Below, piece by piece: positions 35,008 through 43,093 of a stretch of DNA of 48,709 bases. The notes beneath the pieces are model-generated. The model saw only the letters and a program-made list of their open reading frames with translations, ran no database searches and was not told the origin of the DNA. Every line of letters starts with the position of its first letter. Position 1 is the first letter of the stretch. The translations under genes and the position numbers were made by a program. This stretch comes from an uncultured Granulosicoccaceae bacterium (lineage in GTDB: Bacteria; Pseudomonadota; Gammaproteobacteria; Granulosicoccales; Granulosicoccaceae): NCBI GenBank assembly GCA_937998875.1, contig CALLBO010000106.1, positions 1 to 48,709 of the forward strand, in the 5' to 3' direction.

Positions 35008-37263
35008 ATGCACGCACGTCTATTTTTGTTCACAACGCCCGGATGCTTCCTGGCACTACACGTAACTGGTACCCGACAGGGCAGTTCGTATCGCAAGCTC
35101 GGGTACAGAGTTGCAATCTATATTTTGCTGCTGGCCGTCGGTGCGCTAACCCCCGCAGCGGCAAACGATCTGATCGTACGCTCGATGGCAGAAATAGAGA
35201 GCGGCTCATTGCTGTTCCTTTCTGAAAACAGAGATCACTACAGACGAGCACCTCTGATGCAGACATCAGTAAGAATAGGCGTGCAAGGTTTACTTGCGCG
35301 TTCTGTCGTGGAACAGCAATTCTCAAATGACTCTACCGAATGGATGGAGGGAATCTATGCCTTTCCCTTGCCGGACAATGCAACCGTCGATGAACTGACC
35401 ATGATCATCGGTGAAACGACAGTCAATGGTGCAATTCAGCCACGAAAGAAAGCCAGAGCTACCTACGAAGCAGCCAAAGCCACTGGCAGAAAGGCAAGTC
35501 TTCTTGAGCAACAACGTCCGAACCTGTTTACAACCCGGGTCGCAAACATACCTCCCGGTGAGTCAGTTACTGTGAGAATCAGTTACCAGTCTGCAGTGCG
35601 GTATGTTGACGGTGAATTCAGCTTGTATTTCCCGTTGACCATTACACCTCGCTACTTTCCGGCACCAGTAATGTCTTACGATACCCAGGAAATAACGACA
35701 GAAACCGGTTGGACAACCCTTGATGAACTACAGGACGCAGCTGAGATAACACCACCAATTACCGATATCGCTGCACCGGCCTTAATCTCTGTAACACTTG
35801 ACACAGGTCTAACCGGCCTCACCATCGAGAGCAGTACGCATGACATTATCACTACCCCTAATGGTAGTTCTGGTAACGAAATATGGGATATTACACTGGC
35901 GAATCATTTGATACCGGCAGATCGCGACTTCAAACTTAGCTGGTCGCCGCAGAGTGCTGCAGCACCGGTGGCTGCCGTATTCCGACAAGATTCAAACAAA
36001 AACGGCAGTGTTGAATCATTTGCTTCCGTTATGGTGATTCCACCTCAACAGATTTACTCAGAGGCTATTCCTACACGGGAGGTTGTGTTTGTTATAGATA
36101 CATCACAATCGATGAGCGGCAATTCAATCAGACAAGCGCGCAGAATGCTCACCATAGGCATTGAGAGACTACCAGCCACTGACTATTTTAACGTTTTGGA
36201 GTTTAATAACATCACCCGCAAACTATTCAGGCGCAGTGTTCCTGCCACTGATGAAAATAAAACAAAGGCGATCAAGCAGGTGAAAAGCCTGGTGGCCAAT
36301 GGCGGTACCGAAATACTTGGTGCCCTGAAAGCTGCCCTGGGAACCACCACGGGGACAGTCCAGAGTACCACCCAGAAAACCGAGCTGGCCGCTAAGCCAT
36401 CAAGCGAGCGTTTACAGCAGATTATTTTTATCACTGATGGAAGCGTTGGCAACGAAAGCGAAATTTTTAAGTACCTTACAGACAACATCGGAACAAGGCG
36501 ATTGTTCACTGTAGGTATCGGCTCGGCACCTAACACCTGGTTTATGCGTAAATCCGCCGAGCTCGGCAGAGGTACTTACACCAGCATCGCCAACACCACA
36601 GAACTTGCTGACAAAGCACTTACGTTGCTGGAAAAAATCGAGCAACCCGCAATCACGGATATAAAAGTTCACTTCAATACCGCTATCGCACCCGAGGTCT
36701 ACCCTGCCACTATGCCAGATGTCTATATCGGTGAGCCCGTACTCGCAGACGCAAAATGGCCGGAGAAAATCATCGATGGAGACATCGAAATAACTGGCAA
36801 CTTCGCCGGGCAAACATGGACGCAAACAATCAAGCTCGGTTCACTGAGCAAACCAACAGCCGCAGACTCCAATGCGCAGGGACTGGACAAACTCTGGGCA
36901 GGCAGAAAAATACAGTCACTTGAAGATTCTTTATTATTTAACAACGATATTGAAAAAGTAGAAAGCGAGATAACCGATATCGCACTCGACTATTCAATGG
37001 TGACTAAATACACAAGCCTTGTTGCTGTTGAGGATGCTATTAGCAGAGACTCAGCAACCAAACCTCTGCATACAGCTGCAGTTCCGCAAGCCATGCCCGC
37101 TGGTAATACAATGCACTACCCGCAAGGAAGTCTCGGTACCAACTTAAGACTGCTGCTTGCCCTGCTGCTCGCGTTACTGGCCTTGCTGCTGAGACTGACG
37201 AGACGACCGGTTGATACCAGTGTTGTTTGCACTCCGCTTCGATCAGAACCGCGCAAATGTTAG
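35008..37263 (+). CDS. Marine-type sortase target protein with VIT and vWA domains
   Basis: 751-residue exported protein. A long N-terminal signal region includes a hydrophobic stretch at about 32-50 ending in PAAA. A VIT domain (about 75-215, GIYAFPLPDNATVDEL and TTRVANIPPGESVTV) precedes a von Willebrand A domain (about 350-545) with the metal-site motif FVIDTSQSMSGNS and later IFITDGSVG. The C-terminus is a sorting-type end: YPQGSLGTN, then a Leu-rich helix (LRLLLALLLALLALLL) and an Arg-rich tail. ATG at 35008 has AAGGAAG upstream. The stop overlaps the sortase start. Matches the target partner of class GN sortases; the protein is probably anchored at the surface, but partners are unknown. 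Confidence 0.9.
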   Translation: MHARLFLFTTPGCFLALHVTGTRQGSSYRKLGYRVAIYILLLAVGALTPAAANDLIVRSMAEIESGSLLFLSENRDHYRRAPLMQTSVRIGVQGLLARSVVEQQFSNDSTEWMEGIYAFPLPDNATVDELTMIIGETTVNGAIQPRKKARATYEAAKATGRKASLLEQQRPNLFTTRVANIPPGESVTVRISYQSAVRYVDGEFSLYFPLTITPRYFPAPVMSYDTQEITTETGWTTLDELQDAAEITPPITDIAAPALISVTLDTGLTGLTIESSTHDIITTPNGSSGNEIWDITLANHLIPADRDFKLSWSPQSAAAPVAAVFRQDSNKNGSVESFASVMVIPPQQIYSEAIPTREVVFVIDTSQSMSGNSIRQARRMLTIGIERLPATDYFNVLEFNNITRKLFRRSVPATDENKTKAIKQVKSLVANGGTEILGALKAALGTTTGTVQSTTQKTELAAKPSSERLQQIIFITDGSVGNESEIFKYLTDNIGTRRLFTVGIGSAPNTWFMRKSAELGRGTYTSIANTTELADKALTLLEKIEQPAITDIKVHFNTAIAPEVYPATMPDVYIGEPVLADAKWPEKIIDGDIEITGNFAGQTWTQTIKLGSLSKPTAADSNAQGLDKLWAGRKIQSLEDSLLFNNDIEKVESEITDIALDYSMVTKYTSLVAVEDAISRDSATKPLHTAAVPQAMPAGNTMHYPQGSLGTNLRLLLALLLALLALLLRLTRRPVDTSVVCTPLRSEPRKC

Positions 37264-37835
37264 CGCGTTGTAAAATTTTTCGCATTAGAGCTGCGTCAAT
37301 CGCAGTTCTGCTTACGCTGGCTTTTTTGTCTTCAGCCGAGGCCAGCTATATGCTGGCCAAGGCGCGTTTAGCACAAATCCTTATCGAACAAAGCTGGAAC
37401 CGCGCAGGCGGACCGCCATGGCCATGGGCAGACACCAAACCAATCGCACACCTGGTCGTGCCGGAAATCGAGCTCGATAGTTATGTGCTGAGTGGCGCTA
37501 CCGGTGCGACACTGGCCTTCGGACCTGGCATGTTGAGTGGCTCGGCAGCTCCCGGGGAAACCGGCGTCACGATGATCGCGGCGCATAGGGATACACACTT
37601 CAAGCTGCTGCGTGAAATAACGCGGGGTACGTTGATCCAGTTGCAAGACACCGACCGACAATGGTACCAATACCGGGTTAATGATATTCATGTTGCAGAC
37701 AGTCGGGTGGACTATATTGAACCACTATCGGGTGAGTCGAAATTAGTCCTTGTGACCTGCTACCCGTTTGATGCACTGATTCCAGGTGGCCCACTACGTT
37801 ACGTCGTCGAAGCTGAATTAATACCCAGGTCATAA
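37257..37835 (+). CDS. Class GN sortase
   Basis: Membrane-anchored transpeptidase of 192 residues found in marine proteobacteria. An N-terminal helix (about 9-27) anchors it. The catalytic triad is His110 (MIAAHRDTHF), Cys168 (LVTCYPF) and Arg181 (GGPLRYVV). Start ATG at 37257 overlaps the last codons of the VIT/vWA gene, which implies coupled expression of enzyme and substrate. The only visible substrate is that neighbour. Confidence 0.93.
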   Translation: MLARCKIFRIRAASIAVLLTLAFLSSAEASYMLAKARLAQILIEQSWNRAGGPPWPWADTKPIAHLVVPEIELDSYVLSGATGATLAFGPGMLSGSAAPGETGVTMIAAHRDTHFKLLREITRGTLIQLQDTDRQWYQYRVNDIHVADSRVDYIEPLSGESKLVLVTCYPFDALIPGGPLRYVVEAELIPRS

Positions 37836-37863
37836 GAAAAGTCTCAGCGCTGAACTTTTTCTT
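37834..37863 (+). terminator. Hairpin terminator after the sortase gene
   Basis: AAGAAAAGT, then the palindrome TCAGCGCTGA, then ACTTTTTCTT form a long A/T-flanked stem directly after the sortase stop. It has the form of an intrinsic terminator. Confidence 0.6.
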
Positions 37864-37936
37864 CGTTTAGTGTCTATTCTTTGAGCGTTCAGCAATCCCG
37901 ATACACAATAAAAGTACAAACTCAAAGTAAATACCA

Positions 37937-38650
37937 ATGACCTACTTCTGGGCCTTTCTGGCCGGCATTCTGACACTGATTAATCCCTGTGTGCTGCCCC
38001 TGTTACCGGTCATTATTGCCGGTGCACTGCAGAGCCACCGGCTCGGGCCGGTGATGATGGCACTGGGGCTGACCGTATCGTTTACTGTGGTCGGCGTACT
38101 CGTGACTGCATTCGGGCATTTGATCGGGCTGGATGAACAGCTGATCAATAAAATTGCCGCCATGGTTATGATTGTATTCGGCATCATCCTGCTACTGCCT
38201 CGCGCCCAGGAAAAGCTGTCGAATGCGGTCGCACCACTGGCATCCGGTGCAAACGCAAAAATAGACAGTACAGAATCAGGCAGCCTCGCAAGCCAGTTCC
38301 TGATTGGCGTTTTACTTGGTGCAGTCTGGTCACCCTGTGTCGGGCCAACACTCGGTGGTGCAATTGGTCTGGCAGCAAGTGGCAGTGGCCTGCTGCAAGC
38401 CACTTTTACCATGCTGTTCTTCGGCCTTGGCGTATCGGTAGTACTACTTTCGCTTTCTTACGGTACACGTGAACTACTGACCAAGCGCAAAGACCGGCTG
38501 ATGAAATGGATGCCGTGGGCCAAGCCGATAATGGGCATTGTGATGATTATCGTCGGTGTTGCTCTGTTGATGCGCTGGAACCATACCATTGATCAATGGC
38601 TGCTGAATATCATGCCTGTCTGGCTACAGGATTTATCAGTCCGTTTCTGA
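37937..38650 (+). CDS. CcdA-like cytochrome c biogenesis/thiol-transfer membrane protein
   Basis: 237-residue six-helix membrane protein of the CcdA/DsbD-transmembrane family, which carries reducing power across the inner membrane. The two signature cysteines are in LINPCVLPLLP (Cys18) and AVWSPCVGPTLGG (Cys134), in the repeated helix halves. GVLLGAVWSPCVGP and the late GVALLMRWNHT helix are standard. No thioredoxin-like partner or cytochrome gene is adjacent, so the final acceptor is not evident. Confidence 0.92.
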   Translation: MTYFWAFLAGILTLINPCVLPLLPVIIAGALQSHRLGPVMMALGLTVSFTVVGVLVTAFGHLIGLDEQLINKIAAMVMIVFGIILLLPRAQEKLSNAVAPLASGANAKIDSTESGSLASQFLIGVLLGAVWSPCVGPTLGGAIGLAASGSGLLQATFTMLFFGLGVSVVLLSLSYGTRELLTKRKDRLMKWMPWAKPIMGIVMIIVGVALLMRWNHTIDQWLLNIMPVWLQDLSVRF

Positions 38651-38694
38651 CGAAGCCGCATTAATCAACTTCTAAGTCCAGCGCTCGAAAACGT

Positions 38695-38717
38695 GTCGCT
38701 GTTTAGTCCCCAGCGAC
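38695..38717 (+). terminator. Stem-loop after the CcdA-like gene
   Basis: GTCGCTG and CAGCGAC pair perfectly around a 9-nt loop. The T-run after it is weak, so it may be a weak terminator or part of the repeat-rich gap 38651-38904, which also holds a REP-like ggccgcgcagtcgctcctac near 38770. Confidence 0.4.
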
Positions 38718-38904
38718 TGTGTCTATTTGATAAAATTTCCCCTCAGACTGCACTTAAGGCTTAAAATAGGCCGCGCAGTCGCTCCTACACAAGAATAATC
38801 AAGAATAAATAAAGACTCCATTCATATCGCCAATTAATTGACGCCCAGCCTTCCGGTCTGATCATTGAACGCATCGCAGCGCTTCCCGGCGGGACGCGTG
38901 CGAG

Positions 38905-40005
38905 ATGGTGCAAATGTTGAAGCTGTTCGGTTGCCGTCGCTGCGTCTCCGCGATACCCAATGAACACACAATAGGCAAAGCATTGAGTACATCAAAAAAC
39001 TGGTCGTCCCGACTTGGTGAGTTTAAAAAATCGGATAACCCGCGCGCCGCTTTTGAAATTGCGGTAACAGTAGTACCGCTGGTAATTCTCTGGTTTGCTC
39101 TATCGAAGTCTTTACAGGCAAACAGCTTCGCTGGATATGTAAGTTACGCCCTGCTTCTGATTGTGGCTGGCGGCATGATAGTTCGGCTGTTTATATTGCA
39201 GCATGATTGCGGTCATGGCTCTTTATTTTCTTCGAAGAAGGTTAACGACTGGGTCGGTCGTGTACTCGGCATATTCAGCTATACACCCTATGCATACTGG
39301 CGTTACATGCACGCAGCGCATCATGCAGGCTCAGGCGACCTCGATCGTCGCGGGCTGGGAGACATAGATACGCTGACGTTAAGCGAATACAACGCGCTTG
39401 GCAGCATCAAAAAACTTCAGTACCGCTTTTACCGCAATCCATTCATATTGTTTTTGGTCGGGCCGTTCTATATGTTTGTCCTCAGACACCGATTGCCGAT
39501 CTGCCTGATGAAAGACCAAACCGCATGGAAGAGCGTTATGGGGACAAACGTCGGCATCTTTTTAGTCGCTATCGTGTTGAGCTCCCTGGTCGGATTCAAA
39601 ACATTTCTTCTTATTCAAATACCCATTGTGACTGTAGGTGCTGCCATTGGCGTTTGGTTGTTTTATGTACAACACCAGTTTGATGAAACTTACTGGGAAA
39701 CACGCCCGGAGTGGACACACGAGCAAGCAGCGCTGCACGGAAGTTCATTCTACGATCTGCCAAAGCCGTTTATGTGGCTTACCGGCAACATCGGCATCCA
39801 TCACGTACACCACCTTTCAAGTCGCATCCCTTTTTACAAGCTTCCCACGGTACTCAAAGCTCACCCGGAGTTAAAAAACGTCAGCCGGTTAAAGTTTGTA
39901 GAGAGCCTTAAGTGCATCCGGCTGGCATTGTGGGACGAAGCCTCTCGTCGACTGATCTCTTTTAAAGAAGCCGGACAACTAACTACCGCTGGCCAAATCG
40001 CCTAG
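38905..40005 (+). CDS. Fatty acid desaturase
   Basis: Membrane di-iron desaturase of up to 366 residues with about four helices. The three His boxes are complete: HDCGHGS, HAAHHAGSGD and HHVHHL (in NIGIHHVHHLSSRIPFYKLP). The spacing and the TGNIGIHHVHH context fit the omega-6/delta-12-type acyl-lipid group. ATG at 38905 and 38914 both lack a clear ribosome site; TTG at 38983, closer to the conserved region, is possible. The first 30 residues may be a chance frame extension through the repeat-rich leader. Confidence 0.88.
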   Translation: MVQMLKLFGCRRCVSAIPNEHTIGKALSTSKNWSSRLGEFKKSDNPRAAFEIAVTVVPLVILWFALSKSLQANSFAGYVSYALLLIVAGGMIVRLFILQHDCGHGSLFSSKKVNDWVGRVLGIFSYTPYAYWRYMHAAHHAGSGDLDRRGLGDIDTLTLSEYNALGSIKKLQYRFYRNPFILFLVGPFYMFVLRHRLPICLMKDQTAWKSVMGTNVGIFLVAIVLSSLVGFKTFLLIQIPIVTVGAAIGVWLFYVQHQFDETYWETRPEWTHEQAALHGSSFYDLPKPFMWLTGNIGIHHVHHLSSRIPFYKLPTVLKAHPELKNVSRLKFVESLKCIRLALWDEASRRLISFKEAGQLTTAGQIA

Positions 40006-40021
40006 ACAATTCCTGAAACCT

Positions 40022-40055
40022 AAAAAAAAGGCCACACCGTAGTGTGGCCTTTTTT
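40022..40055. terminator. Bidirectional intrinsic terminator
   Basis: An A-run, the stem GGCCACAC-CGTA-GTGTGGCC (40030-40049) and a T-run lie between the convergent desaturase and beta-helix lipoprotein genes, so it can serve both strands. Confidence 0.9.
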
Positions 40056-40071
40056 GTGGATGCATTTAGCA

Positions 40072-41079
40072 CTATTCGATCACGAAAGACGGATCCCCGA
40101 CATAGCTGCTGGTAATGTTTCTTATTTCGATCCCTGTTACCGGTTGCGACAATGCCTCACGTACCGGTGATCCGGCTATGACCTGCCCGCCAGTCACACC
40201 TGACACCGAATTGTTATCATCTTTGATTATGATTCGGGTACCGCCTTGCAAGGTAATATTTTCAATTCGATTGTATTCGGCATCATCTTCAACGTACTTG
40301 CCATTCAGGATGTAAGGCTGCAAACAATCCCAATCAGATAGATCCTTATCCTGCCTTGAGGCAATTATAATATCATCGCTGAAGCTGCCACCTTGTATGG
40401 TGTTGAAGTTCGCACCCCAATCACGCACGATCCCTCTTTCACCACAATTCCTGTAAAGCGTTACTGCCGCGAGCGCATTGCCAAAAAAATCAGTGTTACG
40501 AATAACGTTTTGCTGGGAGCTGTCTATAGCGATTCCCTCCCGCTTGTCTTTTCTTTTATTAGCCTGCGTTTCGAACCAGTCACCAGTGTCTTTATCGCGA
40601 AAGCCGTTAAAGCTGATTTCACTGTTTTCTATCGTGTTACTATGGGTGTTGTACTCGAGGTAAATACCCATAGCACCGTTGTCTGATATCGTGCAATTAC
40701 CACAATAAAAATTACTCACTTCTGCATTTACAAACATTCCGTGCTGCACGTTATCTGTGATAGTCACATTTTCAAAGCGTACGCCACTAACTCCACGAGC
40801 GATGGTTACGCCGCCATCGAAGCGCTTTAGCGTCAGGTTACGTATCACTACGTTGTTCGCGGAAATCACCAAACCTACACAGTCAGTATTGCAATTGCCA
40901 TCAAGCGTATAGCCCTGGCCATCAAAAACCACGTTAGGTGTATTGAATAGATACTTTGTCTTGTACACGTCTGCATCGAGTGTGATGTTCTGATCAACAT
41001 CAACAGTCTCATTCACGTACCGATAATCTGACGCACAGCCTGCCAAAAACAATGCCGCTGCCAATACGAAATAGCGCAT
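40072..41079 (-). CDS. Right-handed beta-helix lipoprotein
   Basis: 335-residue exported protein. The signal peptide MRYFVLAAALFLAGC ends in a clear lipobox (LAGC, Cys15). The mature part is a repetitive parallel beta-helix with N-rich turns (NNVVIRNLTLKRFDGGV, VRFENVTITDN, HSNTIENSEISFNG, NRIENITLQGG), as in periplasmic nitrous-oxidase-type and pectate-lyase-like carbohydrate-active folds. No catalytic residues can be assigned. Probably outer-membrane-anchored; stand-alone gene. Confidence 0.88.
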   Translation of the reverse strand: MRYFVLAAALFLAGCASDYRYVNETVDVDQNITLDADVYKTKYLFNTPNVVFDGQGYTLDGNCNTDCVGLVISANNVVIRNLTLKRFDGGVTIARGVSGVRFENVTITDNVQHGMFVNAEVSNFYCGNCTISDNGAMGIYLEYNTHSNTIENSEISFNGFRDKDTGDWFETQANKRKDKREGIAIDSSQQNVIRNTDFFGNALAAVTLYRNCGERGIVRDWGANFNTIQGGSFSDDIIIASRQDKDLSDWDCLQPYILNGKYVEDDAEYNRIENITLQGGTRIIIKDDNNSVSGVTGGQVIAGSPVREALSQPVTGIEIRNITSSYVGDPSFVIE

Positions 41080-41331
41080 CTCGCCTACCCGGAACTAAAA
41101 GCGTAGTGTTACAGTATCCTGGCGCTGTGTCCGAGCCGGGTGTCACACCATCGGGCTCCGCGGCAGTTTCACTTCCCAAATCGATTCAATAAAACAACCA
41201 CCTTAGCCACTTACATAAACGGAAAATGTGAATCACGCACGCAAACCAATCTGTTAGCATCTAGCGCAACAGGTACAACTTACGAGCACAGCCTGTTGGT
41301 TGTGCCGACCGGATTAGTTCAAAATTCCAGT

Positions 41332-42189
41332 ATGGCAAAAAACGTTATATTCGTCGGGTGTGGAAAAGTAGCGACCCCCGCTGCAACCATCCTGCTGCAG
41401 CAGGGCATACAAGTGCATGGTGTAAAAAGAGACGCCACTACTCTGCCCGACTTTATGGAAAAGTCATCTGCGGATGTGGCTGATCCTGCAAGCCTCGGGT
41501 TTCTCAAACACTCTGACGCAGACACTATCGTCTACTCGCTTGCGGCTGGTGGTTTCGATGAAGCCAGCTACACGAAGGCCTATATCACTGGCCTGAAGAA
41601 CACAGTTTCAGCTTTCAACCCTGATAGAGTTAAACGGTTGATCTTTGTTTCCTCCACCGCGGTTTACCACCAGCAAGATGCGAGCATTGTTGATGAGAAT
41701 TCCGCTACCCGTCCGCAACGATTCAATGGCAGAATAATGCTTGACGCTGAGAAAATAGCGCTCGATACCCGTATTGGTACAGCGTTAAGGTTCAGCGGCA
41801 TTTACGGTCCGGGACGTAACCGGCTCATAGAGCGTGTAAAAACAGGTAACTGCACGCCGGAAAATTCTGCCTCCTATACCAACCGGATTCATACGCAGGA
41901 CTGCTCAGCCGCCCTGGCTCACCTGATCATGCAACCTGAACTGCCTCCTGTGATAATTGGCTCTGACTCCGAGCCTGCAAAATCCACTGACGTTGAAAGT
42001 TTTATTGCCCGGCAGCTCGGTGTGCAAAAACAATATGCAGACTCGACATCAACGGTAAGACGTATCGCGGGGAGCAAACAATGCTGCAACCGGCTATTAC
42101 TTGATACAGGTTTTGTGTTTAGTTATCCCGGCTACAAGGACGGTTATAAAGAACTGGTTAAGAACTACGGAGCAAAAAAACAAAAATAG
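41332..42189 (+). CDS. NAD-dependent epimerase/dehydratase-like protein
   Basis: Rossmann-fold protein of 285 residues, like the YeeZ group. The cofactor loop is a variant (FVGCGKVATPAA), followed by IFVSSTAVYHQ with the Ser and a Tyr and ALRFSGIYGPGRNRLI. The usual Tyr-x3-Lys is not evident at the normal spacing. The frame is open to 41140, but ATG at 41332 starts directly before the Rossmann strand. Substrate unknown. Confidence 0.85.
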   Translation: MAKNVIFVGCGKVATPAATILLQQGIQVHGVKRDATTLPDFMEKSSADVADPASLGFLKHSDADTIVYSLAAGGFDEASYTKAYITGLKNTVSAFNPDRVKRLIFVSSTAVYHQQDASIVDENSATRPQRFNGRIMLDAEKIALDTRIGTALRFSGIYGPGRNRLIERVKTGNCTPENSASYTNRIHTQDCSAALAHLIMQPELPPVIIGSDSEPAKSTDVESFIARQLGVQKQYADSTSTVRRIAGSKQCCNRLLLDTGFVFSYPGYKDGYKELVKNYGAKKQK

Positions 42190-42225
42190 CAGTGCTGCTT
42201 TCCAAGACAGGATCAGACTGGTGCT

Positions 42226-42945
42226 CTAAAGCGCCACACCTTCCGGTGGATCGCAGTAATCCGGCTGGCTGAAGAACATGCCAGTGACTCCCTCTTTCTC
42301 ACATCCGCGCTTAATGGCAGGTCGACGCTCCAGCTTTTCGACCATTACAGTGATCTCAGTATACTCGCCAGCCGCAAAGTCAGCCCGACCGTCCAGCGGG
42401 TAAAGCTGAGCCCAGCGGAAACAGACTGCAAGATAGAGATCGATGATGGTCGGCTCACTACCAAACAGGTAACCGCCTCTGGCATCTCTATAAGCGCTGT
42501 TAAAAACAGAAAACCTGCGATGTGTTCTCGCCAGCGTATTTTTTGTAAACAGCTTCAGGGCCTGCGGATGTTGGTCAACATACTTCTCCGGGTAAAACCG
42601 CTGTATCAAATCGCCATGCAAAGAGTTACTTAGAAAAAACAACCACTTTAGAAATTGCGGACGTCGCTTATCATCTATCGATACGGTCAGACCTTCGTAC
42701 TTATCAGCAAGTGCTAATAGAATTGCGGCTGTTTCAAATACCGGCTCATCGTTAATGATACAGACGGGAATAAGACCGTCTGGATTGAGAGACAGGTACT
42801 GTTCTGATCTTTGTGCATTAACGCTACGGTCTACCAATATGGTTTCATAGGTAAGCCCTAGCTCCTCCAGCAGCAAGCGAACAATTAATGATGCATTGTC
42901 AGGCGCATAGTACAAAGTAATCGGTGGGTTTTCTGCTGCACGCAT
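42226..42945 (-). CDS. Glutathione S-transferase family protein
   Basis: About 239 residues. The thioredoxin-like domain begins ITLYYAPDNASL with LIPVCIINDEPVFETAAIL (cis-Pro and glutathione site), and the helical domain includes LFGSEPTIIDLYLAVCFRW. ATG at 42945 is chosen; ATG at 42969 is possible. Convergent with the epimerase gene. Different from the GST at 28695: only the fold features are shared. Confidence 0.88.
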   Translation of the reverse strand: MRAAENPPITLYYAPDNASLIVRLLLEELGLTYETILVDRSVNAQRSEQYLSLNPDGLIPVCIINDEPVFETAAILLALADKYEGLTVSIDDKRRPQFLKWLFFLSNSLHGDLIQRFYPEKYVDQHPQALKLFTKNTLARTHRRFSVFNSAYRDARGGYLFGSEPTIIDLYLAVCFRWAQLYPLDGRADFAAGEYTEITVMVEKLERRPAIKRGCEKEGVTGMFFSQPDYCDPPEGVAL

Positions 42946-43093
42946 ACGTTGACAACCGCTAACAAACATCGATGATGCCGAGCCTGCTATTTTACTTCAC
43001 CGTACAGCGGCCAGAATCACCCGAAGCGGCAATTCTGAACGCGACAACACTACAACCGCGTAGAAGTATCCCCGTTGAAGAGCTTCGCAATAC

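Noticed and set aside
38785..38967. 60-codon minus-strand frame in the desaturase leader
   Set aside because: It overlaps the desaturase start and the repeat-rich gap and has no recognisable product.
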